Part shown: one piece after another, positions 1 to 8,362 of the stretch | Position numbering within the stretch: position 1 is the stretch's first letter | How the letters are laid out: the number at the start of each line of letters is the position of its first letter | Assembly (NCBI GenBank): GCA_040769125.1 | Contig: JAXGLO010000001.1 | Span: forward strand, 930,001-994,000 | DNA length: 64,000 nt | Direction: 5' to 3' | From: CAIXSE01 sp040769125 | Lineage (GTDB): Bacteria > Actinomycetota > Thermoleophilia > UBA2241 | Made by a program: the position numbers and the translations under genes | Notes under the pieces: generated by a model | The model's input: the letters and a program-made list of their open reading frames with translations, nothing else | What the model was told of the DNA's origin: nothing | The model's database searches: none

Positions 1-648
1 ACCGACGCTGGCGTCCACGCCTGGGCGCAGGTCGCCTCGTTCGCGAGCGGGCGGAGTAACGTACGGCCCGATCGCCTGCGGCACTCGCTCAATGCTCTCC
101 TTCCGCCGGACATCGCCGTTCAGGCGGTCTCGCCGGCGCCCCCCGGGTTCGAGGCGCGAAGGGCGCGCTCACGCACCTATCAGTACCGTCTCTGGCTTTC
201 GCCGGTGAAGCCCGTGCGTGACCGCGCGTACGTGTGGCAGGTACGCGGATCCGTCGATGTCGATCTGCTCCGCCGGGCCGCCGCGCTGCTCCCCGGCCGG
301 CGGGACTTCGCGGCTCTCACACCCTCGGCGCACCTCTATCACACGTGTGTGCGCGAGGTGTGGCGCTCGGTGTGGCGCCCGGCGGGCCCAACCTTCGGCG
401 TGGCGCTGGGCGGAGGGGAAACGGTGTCGAGTGCCGCAGCCTATGTCGCCGAAGAGTGGATCTTCGAGATCCGGGCGGACAGCTTCCTGCACAACATGGT
501 GCGCGTGGCTGTGGGCTCCATGGTCGACGTGGCGCAGGGTCGCATGACGCTCGACGGTTTCAGCGAAGCCTTGGCGGGTCGGGAGCGCGGTCGCATGGGG
601 CAGACGGCGCCCTCGTGCGGACTTGCTCTGGTCGCTGTGGAGTACTGA
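1..648 (+). CDS. truA: tRNA pseudouridine synthase A, 5'-truncated by window edge
   Basis: Converts uridines 38-40 of the tRNA anticodon arm to pseudouridine in the cytoplasm. The reading frame is open from base 1, so the first part of the gene lies outside the window. The second visible codon is the catalytic aspartate of the family motif (TDAGVHA). The later segments SFLHNMVR, GRMGQTAPSCGLAL and the C-terminal VEY match the end of TruA. About 215 residues are visible, against roughly 250-280 for the whole family. It converges on the LCP gene with only 22 nt between stop codons, and I see no clear terminator there. Identification is firm; the start cannot be judged. Confidence 0.93.
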   Translation, partial: TDAGVHAWAQVASFASGRSNVRPDRLRHSLNALLPPDIAVQAVSPAPPGFEARRARSRTYQYRLWLSPVKPVRDRAYVWQVRGSVDVDLLRRAAALLPGRRDFAALTPSAHLYHTCVREVWRSVWRPAGPTFGVALGGGETVSSAAAYVAEEWIFEIRADSFLHNMVRVAVGSMVDVAQGRMTLDGFSEALAGRERGRMGQTAPSCGLALVAVEY

Positions 649-670
649 CGATTCGCTTCGCGACCGGAGC

Positions 671-1867
671 TCAGCGAGTGAGGAAGCGATGCACCGCCTC
701 CTGCTTGGTGGCTTCGTCGGGCGGTAAGACGTAGGCGACGCCGCCGATGTACTGAGGCTCACCGGTAAGGACGGCTTTGGTGCCGCCGTTCGCTCGCCAC
801 TTGAGGAACCCGACCTGCAACAGCTCGGTTGTGGTCAGGTCTGTGGCCACGCTTTTCATGAGCTGCGGTCCGATCTGCGGCATGCGACGAAGGATCGGGA
901 GCGACGTGATCTTCTTCGTCAGCGCCTGAAGGAAGGCCTGCTGGCGAGCGGCCCTGTGAAAGTCGTCGTCCACATAGCGGATGCGTACGTACTGGAGGGC
1001 TTCACGGCCATCGAAATGGCGCATCCCCTTCTTGAACGTGACGGTATAACGGTTGTCGGCGGCGCCGAACTCCGAGGTGATGGTCTCCGGCACCTTGAAG
1101 TCCAGCCCGCCGACGGCGTCGACGAGCTTGGAGAACCCTTTGAAGCTCACGACCATGACGTGGTTGATGGGGATGCCGAGATACTGCTCTATGGTGCGAA
1201 CCGATTCCAAAGGACCGCCCCTGGCCATCGCGACATTGATCTTGTCGAAGGAGCCGTCGGAGAGCTGCACGCGGGTGTCGCGGGGAACCGACAGCTGGTT
1301 GACGGTGCGCGTGTCCGGGTTGAAGCGCAGGAGCATGATCGTATCGGAGCGCGCCGGCTCCTTGATGTCTTTGCTGTCGGCGCCCAGCATCAGCAGCGTG
1401 GTGCCCTGGCGCCAGATCGCGCCTTGGTCGGGGGTGAGGACGCTGGCGGCCTCTTTGCCGTTCAGGCGGAAGCGGCAGTTGGCGTTGTCGACGGCGTGGT
1501 CGAACTTCTTGTAGCTGGGCCAGGCGATCACTATGCCGGCGATGGCTGCGATGATCACGAGGATCAGGAGGACTGCCATCAGGCGCCCCCAGCGGAAGCG
1601 CCGGCGCCGTCTGCCGCCTGGAGCCGCGACCGGAGAAGTGCCGCCGGCGCCAGCGGTGTAGCGCCGGTAAGCGCCTGGAGTGTCGCCCGCAGGAGTGGAC
1701 TTGAGGTGCGGGGAGCCGGACGGCCGCTTCTCGCTACGAAGCCCGGCCGCCGGTTGCCTCGCGGAGCGCGCCGAGGCCAACTCGATGTCCTTTGAGGTGC
1801 GCTGCGCGCGGCCGCTTTTGTACTTCTTGTAGGGCTTGCGCCCGTCTCTCTCGTCGCTTCGTGCCAT
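671..1867 (-). CDS. LytR-CpsA-Psr (LCP) family cell-wall ligase
   Basis: LCP enzymes transfer polyprenyl-phosphate-linked glycopolymers (teichoic acids, arabinogalactan, capsule) onto peptidoglycan outside the membrane. The 398-residue protein has a long basic, probably cytoplasmic N-terminus (1-93), one membrane segment at about 95-117, and an extracellular LCP domain. Family motifs visible are the arginine-containing RSDTIMLL, LSVPRDTRV and KINVAMARGGP, which hold the phosphate- and metal-binding Asp and Arg residues. The domain ends with FDGREALQYVRIRY and the RAARQQAFL helix. It is divergent from the ROK kinase gene with about 150 bp between them. Which polymer it attaches cannot be told from sequence. 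The basic tail is longer than in most family members. Confidence 0.88.
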   Translation of the reverse strand: MARSDERDGRKPYKKYKSGRAQRTSKDIELASARSARQPAAGLRSEKRPSGSPHLKSTPAGDTPGAYRRYTAGAGGTSPVAAPGGRRRRRFRWGRLMAVLLILVIIAAIAGIVIAWPSYKKFDHAVDNANCRFRLNGKEAASVLTPDQGAIWRQGTTLLMLGADSKDIKEPARSDTIMLLRFNPDTRTVNQLSVPRDTRVQLSDGSFDKINVAMARGGPLESVRTIEQYLGIPINHVMVVSFKGFSKLVDAVGGLDFKVPETITSEFGAADNRYTVTFKKGMRHFDGREALQYVRIRYVDDDFHRAARQQAFLQALTKKITSLPILRRMPQIGPQLMKSVATDLTTTELLQVGFLKWRANGGTKAVLTGEPQYIGGVAYVLPPDEATKQEAVHRFLTR

Positions 1868-1990
1868 GTGGTTTCACCGCGGGCGAACGCGACCGGCCGC
1901 GATGTGTGCGCGTAGTCGCTGTGGGGTGGGAGTGGGGCGCCGGGCTCGTCGCGCAGATGCCCTTGGGTGGGCGTTTCCGTGAGTCGCCAG

Positions 1991-2003
1991 TGTACACTAT
2001 AGT
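1991..2003 (+). promoter_or_regulatory. Candidate -10 region of the ROK kinase gene
   Basis: Overlapping -10-like hexamers TACACT (1993-1998) and TATAGT (1998-2003) lie 16-21 nt before the ATG at 2019, giving a very short leader. No convincing -35 is seen. Confidence 0.4.
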
Positions 2004-2018
2004 AGGCGGCGAGGCGAG

Positions 2019-3017
2019 ATGAACCCTGAACGTGTCCTCATCGGCATCGACCTCGGTGGCACCAAGGTGGCCGGCGCGGTTGTACGTGTGACGCCATCGG
2101 CCGCTGGAAAGCGTGCCCGTGAGGGCGCCGCGCCGCCTGAGATCCTCGCTCGGATGACACGGCTCACCGCGACGGGTTCCGCTGCGGGCTGCGTCGCTCA
2201 GCTGCTGCAGCTGAGCGCAGATCTGCGGTCGGCGGTGGGCGATGACGTGGCCGGGATCGGCCTGGGAGTCGCCTCCATGGTCGATCATGCATCTGGCCGC
2301 GCGGTCGAGTCGGTCAATCTACCGCTCACCGACGTGCCGTTGCGCGATCTCCTCGAGGAGCGCTTCGGGGTGCCGGTCGCGGTCGACAACGACGCGACTG
2401 CCGCGGCGGTGGGTGAGCATGCCTTCGGCGCGGGTGTGGGCGTCGAGGAGATGCTCATGCTCACGCTCGGGACGGGGGTCGGCGGCGGGATCATCCTGGG
2501 CGGGCGTCCGTACCGTGGCGTGAGTGGTTCAGCGGCGGAGCTGGGGCATATCACGGTCGATGTCGCCGGACCCAAATGCCCCGCCAACTGCCCTAATCGC
2601 GGCTGTCTCGAAGCCTACGTCGCAGGGCCGGCGATGAGCGCGGCGGCCGTGGCTGAGGCGCGGGCACGGCCGGCGTCGGCGCTGGGCAGGGCCCTGGCTG
2701 CCGGGGAGGCCGTCGACAGCCGCCTTCTGGCGCGACTTGGTTGTGCGGGTGACCCGGGGGCGCGAGCCGTGCTTGCTCGCACGGGAGAGCACCTCGGCGC
2801 CGGTCTCGTCACACTGGTGAACGTTTTCAACCCCGAGCTCGTAGTGGTCGGCGGCGGAGCGGCCGCCGCCGGAGAGCTCCTGCTGGCGCCGGCGCGGCGC
2901 GTGCTGGGCGCCCGCGCGCTTCGCCCGGCGCGGGATCAGGTGCGTGTCGTGCCGGCGGCACTGGGGCCGGACGCCGGCGTCTTCGGCGCCGCTGTACTGG
3001 CGCTAGAGGGCGAGTGA
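2019..3017 (+). CDS. ROK-family sugar kinase, glucokinase-like
   Basis: Probably phosphorylates glucose or a related hexose with ATP in the cytoplasm. The 332-residue length is usual for ROK glucokinases. Visible features are the N-terminal phosphate loop DLGGTK (11-16), the catalytic segment VDNDATAAAVGE, the second phosphate motif LGTGVGGGI, and a zinc-binding stretch with CPANCPNRGCLEAY, a variant of the ROK CxCGxxGCxE motif. No DNA-binding domain precedes the kinase, so it is an enzyme rather than a ROK repressor. The start is the ATG at 2019, close behind -10-like sequences. Substrate is inferred from family only; N-acetyl-sugar or allose kinases are alternatives. Confidence 0.87.
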   Translation: MNPERVLIGIDLGGTKVAGAVVRVTPSAAGKRAREGAAPPEILARMTRLTATGSAAGCVAQLLQLSADLRSAVGDDVAGIGLGVASMVDHASGRAVESVNLPLTDVPLRDLLEERFGVPVAVDNDATAAAVGEHAFGAGVGVEEMLMLTLGTGVGGGIILGGRPYRGVSGSAAELGHITVDVAGPKCPANCPNRGCLEAYVAGPAMSAAAVAEARARPASALGRALAAGEAVDSRLLARLGCAGDPGARAVLARTGEHLGAGLVTLVNVFNPELVVVGGGAAAAGELLLAPARRVLGARALRPARDQVRVVPAALGPDAGVFGAAVLALEGE

Positions 3018-3038
3018 CGGTGCGTCCGCCCACCGTTC

Positions 3039-3066
3039 TTGACATCCCCTCGCGCTTGCCCAGAAT
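3039..3066 (+). promoter_or_regulatory. Sigma-70-type promoter of the ferredoxin gene
   Basis: A perfect -35 TTGACA (3039-3044), a 16-nt spacer and CAGAAT (3061-3066) precede the ferredoxin gene, leaving a leader of about 55 nt. Confidence 0.6.
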
Positions 3067-3128
3067 GTGAGGCGAAGTCCCGCGCGCGCTGTGTGCGCGG
3101 CATGCCGACAGGAGGAGAAAGGTACCTC

Positions 3129-3305
3129 ATGGCTTATACGATCACCGACGACTGTCTTGCGTGCGGCGCCTGCATCGACGAGTGCCCCAACGAGGCCATC
3201 TCAGAGGACGATCCGATCTACATCATCGATCCCGAGCAGTGCGACGACTGCGCTACGTGCGTCGAATCCTGCCCCAACGACGCCATCATTCCGGCCGACG
3301 ACTGA
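3129..3305 (+). CDS. 2[4Fe-4S] ferredoxin
   Basis: Small cytoplasmic electron carrier of 58 residues. Two classical cluster motifs are visible: CLACGACIDECPNEAI near the N-terminus and CDDCATCVESCPNDAI near the C-terminus, each CxxCxxCxxxCP, so it should hold two [4Fe-4S] clusters. The spacing lacks the long insertion of seven-iron ferredoxins. The ATG at 3129 is preceded by a strong ribosome-binding site (AGGAGGAGAAAGG). It has its own promoter and is followed by a GC-rich hairpin, so it is probably monocistronic. Redox partners cannot be deduced from the neighbours. Confidence 0.95.
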   Translation: MAYTITDDCLACGACIDECPNEAISEDDPIYIIDPEQCDDCATCVESCPNDAIIPADD

Positions 3306-3328
3306 GCCGCGCGGCAGCAGGGTCGTGA

Positions 3329-3358
3329 CGGGGCCGGCTCTCTCGAGGGCCGGCCCCG
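3329..3358. terminator. GC-rich hairpin between converging genes
   Basis: A perfect 10-bp stem (CGGGGCCGGC with GCCGGCCCCG) and a 10-nt loop lie between the ferredoxin stop and the methyltransferase stop. No T-tract follows; it probably serves both directions. Confidence 0.6.
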
Positions 3359-3367
3359 TTCGCGTCT

Positions 3368-4237
3368 TCAGGGTGAGCTCGCCTGCAGTCCTTCGACGGA
3401 GGGAGCGTCCCAGGCGAGGCGTCTGGCCATTACCCTGACGGCCTCAGGACTGCTGTCGATGAGGATGTAGTCGCGCCCGTTTCTGGCGGCGGCCTCGCCA
3501 GTGGTGCCGCTGCCGGCGAAGAAGTCGAGCACGAGATCGCCGGGCGCGGAGTGGACCTTGACGATACGCTCCAGGATCTTGAGGGGCTTCTGTGTAGGGT
3601 AGCCGGTCTTCTCTTTGCCGGTGGGGCTGACGATCGTGCTCCACCAGACGTCAGTCGGCGTCTTGCCGCGGGCGGCCTTCTCGGGCCCGACGAGCCCGGG
3701 GGCCATGTACGGGATCCGATCGATGTCCTCGTAGTTGAAGATGTAGCGGTCCGGATCCTTGGCGTACCAGAGGATGGTGTCGTGCTTGGCCGGCCAGCGG
3801 TTCTTCGGCCGGCCGCCGTAGTCGTAGGCCCAGATGATCTCGTTCTTGAAGGCGTCGCGGCCGAAGATACCGTCAAGCAGCACCTTGCAGTAGTGCGCCT
3901 CACGGTAGTCGATGTGGAAGAAGAGGGAGTCATCGGCGCTGAGGACGCGCTTCGTCTCCAGGAGGCGGGGCTCGAGGAAGGCGAGGTAGTCGTCGAAGAT
4001 GTCGGCGTAGGCCAAGGAGCCCAGATGCTCGGTGCGGTAGCGCTTTCCCTGGAAACCGGCGCGGTCGCCGGCGTCGTCGCGCACTGTGCGAACCGAGTTG
4101 CGCGCCTGGATCCTGCCTGTGTTGAAGGGCGGGTCGATGTAGACGAGGCGGGCGATACCGTCGGGCAGGGAGCGGAGTACCTCGATGTTGTCGGCCAGGA
4201 TGATGCGCCTGGTGCCGCACGGCGGTGCCGGGTTCAT
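3368..4237 (-). CDS. Site-specific DNA methyltransferase, beta class (N6-adenine or N4-cytosine)
   Basis: Uses S-adenosylmethionine to methylate an exocyclic amino group in DNA. In the 289-residue protein the catalytic motif IV (DPPFNTGR, about 35-42) comes before the SAM-binding motif I (DFFAGSGTTGEAA, about 239-251), the order of beta-class enzymes. YPTQKPLKILERI just before motif I is also typical. The ATG at 4237 is chosen because the family begins directly with the IILADNIEVL segment; the frame stays open upstream but would run into rsmI. No restriction endonuclease or specificity subunit is nearby, so it is an orphan enzyme, possibly regulatory or protective. It diverges from rsmI with 87 bp between starts. 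Confidence 0.85.
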   Translation of the reverse strand: MNPAPPCGTRRIILADNIEVLRSLPDGIARLVYIDPPFNTGRIQARNSVRTVRDDAGDRAGFQGKRYRTEHLGSLAYADIFDDYLAFLEPRLLETKRVLSADDSLFFHIDYREAHYCKVLLDGIFGRDAFKNEIIWAYDYGGRPKNRWPAKHDTILWYAKDPDRYIFNYEDIDRIPYMAPGLVGPEKAARGKTPTDVWWSTIVSPTGKEKTGYPTQKPLKILERIVKVHSAPGDLVLDFFAGSGTTGEAAARNGRDYILIDSSPEAVRVMARRLAWDAPSVEGLQASSP

Positions 4238-4324
4238 GCGGCAAGTGTATCGCGGCCGGCAGCGAGCCGGGGGATGGCCGCCGATCACGTCGAACAAGAA
4301 GCGCAGTCCCTGGAGGAGGAAGCG

Positions 4325-5179
4325 ATGCTCACCGTCTGTGGCACACCGATCGGCAATCTGGGCGATGTCACGCCGCGTGTACTCGACGCTCTGCGGGCGG
4401 CCGACCTCGTGGCGGCCGAAGACACGCGCCACACGCGGAAGCTTCTCACGCACTTCGGGATCCACACGCCGCTTACGAGCCTCTTCAGGCACAATGAGGC
4501 GCGGAAGACCGAGGAGGTGCTCGGGCGGCTGAGGGACGGTAGCCGCGTGGCTCTGGTCACCGACGCTGGCATGCCCGGCGTGCAGGACCCGGGCGCGCGC
4601 CTCATCTCACAGGCGCTGGAAGAGGGCCTCGGGGTGGTGGTCTTGCCGGGTCCATCGGCGGTGACCACCGCTCTTGTGGCTTCAGGCCTCAGCGGCGGTG
4701 CCTTTCGCTTCGTCGGCTACCTTCCGCGGCGCCCTCGGGAGCTTGAGACGGCGCTCCATGACTGGCGTCGCAGCGGTGGGGTGGTGGTGGCCTTTGAGAC
4801 AGGCCGGCGTCTGGCGCGGAGCCTGTCGGTGCTCGCCGACGCTCTGCCCGAGGCCAAGGGCGCCGTGTGCCGCGAGCTGACAAAGGTGAATGAGGAGGTC
4901 GTTCGCGGGACGCTCGTCGAGCTCAGTGAGCGTTACTCGCTTGCGGGCTCCACGACCGGCACTGCTGGAGTCGTGCGCGGCGAGATTACACTTGTGCTGG
5001 ACTTGGGAGCGCCGCTCGACGACGAGGCCGCCAGCTGGCGGGCGGCGGAGGCGGCCGCGGGGGAGCTGCTGCGCCGCGGCCTGTCTCGCCGGGACGCCGC
5101 CGCGGCGGTGCAGGTTTGTCTCGGCCTTCTACACCGCGAGGCCGAGGCTCTGGTCCGCACCGTGGCGGATCGACGCTGA
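4325..5179 (+). CDS. rsmI: 16S rRNA 2'-O-ribose C1402 methyltransferase RsmI
   Basis: Methylates the ribose of C1402 in the decoding centre of 16S rRNA. The 284-residue protein is a complete tetrapyrrole-methylase-fold enzyme with N-terminal TPIGNLGD, the EDTRHTRKLL segment, VTDAGMPGVQDPG and LPGPSAVTTAL. The C-terminal helical tail is alanine- and arginine-rich and ends in a segment resembling the RsmI HTH-like tail. The ATG at 4325 has the strong ribosome-binding site GGAGGAGGAAG directly in front. It starts the housekeeping block that in other actinobacteria also begins with rsmI followed by metG. Confidence 0.94.
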   Translation: MLTVCGTPIGNLGDVTPRVLDALRAADLVAAEDTRHTRKLLTHFGIHTPLTSLFRHNEARKTEEVLGRLRDGSRVALVTDAGMPGVQDPGARLISQALEEGLGVVVLPGPSAVTTALVASGLSGGAFRFVGYLPRRPRELETALHDWRRSGGVVVAFETGRRLARSLSVLADALPEAKGAVCRELTKVNEEVVRGTLVELSERYSLAGSTTGTAGVVRGEITLVLDLGAPLDDEAASWRAAEAAAGELLRRGLSRRDAAAAVQVCLGLLHREAEALVRTVADRR

Positions 5180-5190
5180 GAACGCGGCTC

Positions 5191-5199
5191 TGTTACGAT
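5191..5199 (+). promoter_or_regulatory. Extended -10 promoter placed for a leaderless transcript
   Basis: TGT-TACGAT (TG at 5191, hexamer 5194-5199) ends 6 nt before the ATG at 5206, so transcription would begin at or next to the start codon. No ribosome-binding site precedes that ATG. Confidence 0.5.
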
Positions 5200-5205
5200 C
5201 GGCCT

Positions 5206-6090
5206 ATGGATCTCCACGCTCTCATGGCGGCCCGCCCCTTGCTGCTCGATGGCGGCATGGGCAGCGAGCTTCTGGCGCGCGGCTTTCGCCCGGGGCAGTG
5301 CCCTGAGGCGTGGAACGTCGAGCGCCCTGAGGACGTTGCGGCAATCCATCGCGAGTACCTCGCTGCCGGCGCCGACATCGTTAACACCAATACCTTCGGA
5401 GGCTCGCGCCTCAAACTGGCCCCGTTCGGGCTGGCCTCGCGCGCCGTCGAGCTCAACGCGGCAGGAGCCCGGCTCGCCGCCGACGTCCGTGATGCCGAGT
5501 TCCCGGGCCGCTTCGTGGCCGGCGACATCGGCCCCAGCGGTCGCATGCTGAGGCCGCTGGGCGACGGCGACCCCGACGACGTGCGCGCGGCGTTCGCCGA
5601 GCAGGCTGCCGCGCTGCTCGCCGGCGGCGTCGATCTCATCAATATCGAGACGATGTTCGACCTCGCTGAGGCGCGGCTGGCGGTCGAGGCCGCGGTAGAG
5701 GCGGCCGACGGTCGCCCGGTCCTGGCCAGCCTCGCGTTTCGCCCGTCGGCGAAGGGCTTTCGCACGATGATGGGAGTCACTCCCGAGCAGGCGGTCACGG
5801 AGCTGCGCGAGGCCGGCGCGGCCATCGTGGGCTGCAATTGCGAGGTCACCGCCGACGTCATGGCCGATCTCGTGCCGGTCTTGGCCGAGCTCAACGGCGG
5901 CGTAACCTACGCACAACCCAACGCCGGTATGCCGCGGCTCGAGGCCGGGGGCGCCAGCTACGAGCAGACTCCTGAGCAGTTCGCGGCGGTCGTCGCCGGG
6001 TATCCCGCCCGGGGCGCGGGCATCGTCGGCGGCTGCTGTGGGACGACGCCCGCCTTCATCGCTGCGCTGGCCGCCGCGCTCGGTGGCTGA
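5206..6090 (+). CDS. Homocysteine S-methyltransferase-domain protein
   Basis: A 294-residue single-domain protein of the MetH N-terminal/BHMT family, which activates homocysteine through zinc for methionine synthesis. It has the N-terminal LLDGGMGSEL and TNTFGGSRLKL, and the zinc ligands expected for the family: one cysteine in VGCNCEVT (about 210) and the pair in GGCCGTTP (277-278). It lacks the pterin, cobalamin and reactivation domains of full MetH, so it is either a stand-alone S-methylmethionine/betaine-type enzyme or one part of a split methionine synthase. Those partners are not in the window. The ATG at 5206 is 26 nt after rsmI and seems to have its own, possibly leaderless, promoter. 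Confidence 0.85.
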   Translation: MDLHALMAARPLLLDGGMGSELLARGFRPGQCPEAWNVERPEDVAAIHREYLAAGADIVNTNTFGGSRLKLAPFGLASRAVELNAAGARLAADVRDAEFPGRFVAGDIGPSGRMLRPLGDGDPDDVRAAFAEQAAALLAGGVDLINIETMFDLAEARLAVEAAVEAADGRPVLASLAFRPSAKGFRTMMGVTPEQAVTELREAGAAIVGCNCEVTADVMADLVPVLAELNGGVTYAQPNAGMPRLEAGGASYEQTPEQFAAVVAGYPARGAGIVGGCCGTTPAFIAALAAALGG

Positions 6091-6237
6091 GAGCGCGTTC
6101 TCCGCCTCTTCCGTGAGTGCGCTGCGTCTACGTCTGGGCGCATGGCTTCCTGGCGCTAGCGTCACCTCCGAGGCGTACCGCGAGCGTTGCGCACGATGGG
6201 ATAAGATTCTCCCCGAAGGCCGATGCAGGAGGGCGAC

Positions 6238-6807
6238 ATGAAGATTGAGCGCAAGCCGTCGACGGCGCTGATGCCGACGCCGGTGGTGCTGTTGAGCGTC
6301 GCCGGTGAGGCCGAGACGCCGAACATCATCACGCTGGCGTGGGTGGGTACCGCGTGCTGGACGCCGCCGATGCTCAGCGTCGCGATCCGCCTGTCCCGCT
6401 ACTCCTACGAGCTGGTGAACCTGGCGCGCGAGTTCGTCGTCAACGTCCCGCGCGTCTCGCAGGCGGAGGTCGTCGATCTCGCCGGTGTGTGGTCCGGCCG
6501 CGAACACGACAAGTTCGCCGAGCTGGGTCTCACGGCGCTGCCGGCGAAAGAGGTCGCGGCTCCGCTCATCGCCGAGTGCCCCATCAACATCGAGTGCGTC
6601 GTGCGGCATCAGCTCGCGCTCGGCACGCACGACCTCTTCATCGCCGAGATCGTGGCCACGCACTACGACGAGGACGTTCTCGACTCGCACGGCAACGTGC
6701 TCTCCGAGAAGGTCGACGCCCTGGCATACGCCGCGCGCGATTACCGGTCGCTGGGCGAGGTCGTCGGCACGCACGGGCAGCTTGCCAAGTCACGCAAAGA
6801 GCGGTAG
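6238..6807 (+). CDS. Flavin reductase-like / flavoredoxin family FMN-binding protein
   Basis: A 189-residue split-barrel protein. Family features are the N-terminal RKPSTALMPTPVVLLSV, the flavin-facing NIITLAWVGTACWTPPML, and SRYSYELVNLAREFVVNVP, all typical of the flavoredoxin branch of flavin reductases that bind FMN. Substrate and partner are not predictable; flavodoxin-type electron transfer is likely. The ATG at 6238 is preferred over one at 6223 because AGGAGG (6227-6232) sits 5 nt ahead of it. It is 9 nt upstream of metG and probably co-transcribed. I see no fusion or truncation. Confidence 0.85.
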   Translation: MKIERKPSTALMPTPVVLLSVAGEAETPNIITLAWVGTACWTPPMLSVAIRLSRYSYELVNLAREFVVNVPRVSQAEVVDLAGVWSGREHDKFAELGLTALPAKEVAAPLIAECPINIECVVRHQLALGTHDLFIAEIVATHYDEDVLDSHGNVLSEKVDALAYAARDYRSLGEVVGTHGQLAKSRKER

Positions 6808-6816
6808 ATCCTGCGC

Positions 6817-8343
6817 ATGCGCCGTTACGTCACCACCCCTATCTACTACGTGAACAGCGACCCCCACCTCGGGCACGCCTACACGACCATTGCCGCCGAC
6901 ATCCTGGCGCGTCACTTCCGCCAGCGGGGCGACGACGTCTTCTTCCTCACCGGCACCGACGAGCACGGCACGAAGATCGCGCAGGCGGCGGCCGAGTGTG
7001 GCCTCACGCCGCGCCAGCACGTGGACGAGATGTCGCCCAAGTTCCAGCGTCTGGCGGAGCAGCTCAACGCCAGCAACGATTTCTTTATCCGCACTACGGA
7101 TCCGGAGCACGAGGCCTTTGTGCAGTCCTTCGTCGAGAAGCTGCGGGCCGCCGGCGACATCGAGAAGCGTACCTATGGCGGCCTCTACTGTACCGCTTGC
7201 GAAGGCTTCTGGTACGAGCGCGATCTGGTGGACGGCAAGTGCCCCGACCACGGCCTCGAACCCGCCTGGCTCGAGGAGGAGAACTACTACTTCCTGCTCA
7301 GCAAGTATCAGGACCGGCTCGTCGAGTTCTTCCGTGCGCACCCCGACTACGTGAAGCCGCGCTCTCGCTACAACGAGGCGCTTTCGTTCATCGAGCAGGG
7401 GCTCGAGGACATCTCGATCAGCCGCTCGAGCATCACCTGGGGAGTGCCCGTTCCCTGGGACGAGGAGCAGGTCATCTACGTCTGGGTCGATGCGCTCATC
7501 AACTATCTCTCGGCGCTCACCTACGCGCGCCCGGGAGAGGATCTCACGGCCGTGTACTGGCCCGTGGCGCACCATCTCCTGGCCAAGGACATCCTCAAGT
7601 TTCACGCCGTGGTCTGGCCGGCGCTGCTCATGAGCGCCGGGTACGACCTGCCTGCGGCTGAGCTCATCCACGGCTACCTGCTCATGGGCGGCGAGAAGAT
7701 GAGCAAAACACGCGGCAACGTGCTCGACCCATTCGCGGTCATGGAGCGCTACGGCATCGACGCGCTTCGTTACTACCTGTTCCGCGAGGTCAACTTCGGT
7801 CTTGACGGCGTCGTCTCGAAGGAGGGCTTCGAGGTGCGCTACAACAACGAACTCGCCAACGAGCTCGGCAACCTCGTGAGCCGCAGCGCGAGCATGATCG
7901 CCAAGTACCGCGACGGCGTCATCCCGGCGGCGCCGGCCGAGATGGTGTTGCGCGATGTGGCGGCCAAAGGCGAGGCTATGGTGGCCGCCGCGTCGGCCCG
8001 CTTCGAGGCCGGCGAGATCACCGCCGCCATCGAGGCCGTGTGGGAGTATGTGCGGCGCCTCAACCGCCTCGTCGAGGAAGAGGCGCCGTGGAAGCTCGCC
8101 AAGGACGAGGCACAGGCCACTCGCCTCGACGCCGTGCTCAACGGCCTCGTCTCCGGCCTCCGGCTCGTCGCCCTGGCCATTCACCCGGTGATTCCGGCGA
8201 CGGCTGAGGAGATCCTGCGGCGCCTCGGTCAGCCTTGCGGCCCCGAGGATCTGCTGCTCGAACGGGCCACCTGGAGCGGGCTCACGCCGGCGATCGTCGT
8301 CGTAGGGCCGCCGCTCTTCCCTCGTATCGAGGCCGGCGACTGA
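6817..8343 (+). CDS. metG: Methionyl-tRNA synthetase
   Basis: Charges tRNA-Met with methionine. The 508-residue protein carries the class I signatures HLGH (17-20) and KMSKT (294-298), and a zinc-binding knuckle beginning CTACEGF with a further CPDH pair about 20 residues later. WGVPVPWDEEQVIYVWVDALINY belongs to the methionine-binding catalytic core. It ends after the anticodon-binding helical domain with no C-terminal tRNA-binding (EMAP) domain, as in most actinobacteria. The ATG at 6817 follows the flavin reductase stop by 9 nt, and tatD starts 19 nt after its stop. The run metG-tatD-rsmA-ispE is a conserved actinobacterial operon order. Confidence 0.97.
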   Translation: MRRYVTTPIYYVNSDPHLGHAYTTIAADILARHFRQRGDDVFFLTGTDEHGTKIAQAAAECGLTPRQHVDEMSPKFQRLAEQLNASNDFFIRTTDPEHEAFVQSFVEKLRAAGDIEKRTYGGLYCTACEGFWYERDLVDGKCPDHGLEPAWLEEENYYFLLSKYQDRLVEFFRAHPDYVKPRSRYNEALSFIEQGLEDISISRSSITWGVPVPWDEEQVIYVWVDALINYLSALTYARPGEDLTAVYWPVAHHLLAKDILKFHAVVWPALLMSAGYDLPAAELIHGYLLMGGEKMSKTRGNVLDPFAVMERYGIDALRYYLFREVNFGLDGVVSKEGFEVRYNNELANELGNLVSRSASMIAKYRDGVIPAAPAEMVLRDVAAKGEAMVAAASARFEAGEITAAIEAVWEYVRRLNRLVEEEAPWKLAKDEAQATRLDAVLNGLVSGLRLVALAIHPVIPATAEEILRRLGQPCGPEDLLLERATWSGLTPAIVVVGPPLFPRIEAGD

Positions 8344-8362
8344 GGCGGGCCTCTGCTGGCGC

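Noticed and set aside
4933..6774. 613-codon minus-strand open frame across the end of rsmI, the homocysteine methyltransferase and the flavin reductase genes
   Set aside because: It crosses three genes with clear families on the plus strand and shows only Arg-rich shadow composition.
6700..6816. T-box or S-box leader before metG
   Set aside because: Only 9 nt separate metG from the flavin reductase gene, and no conserved leader elements are visible.
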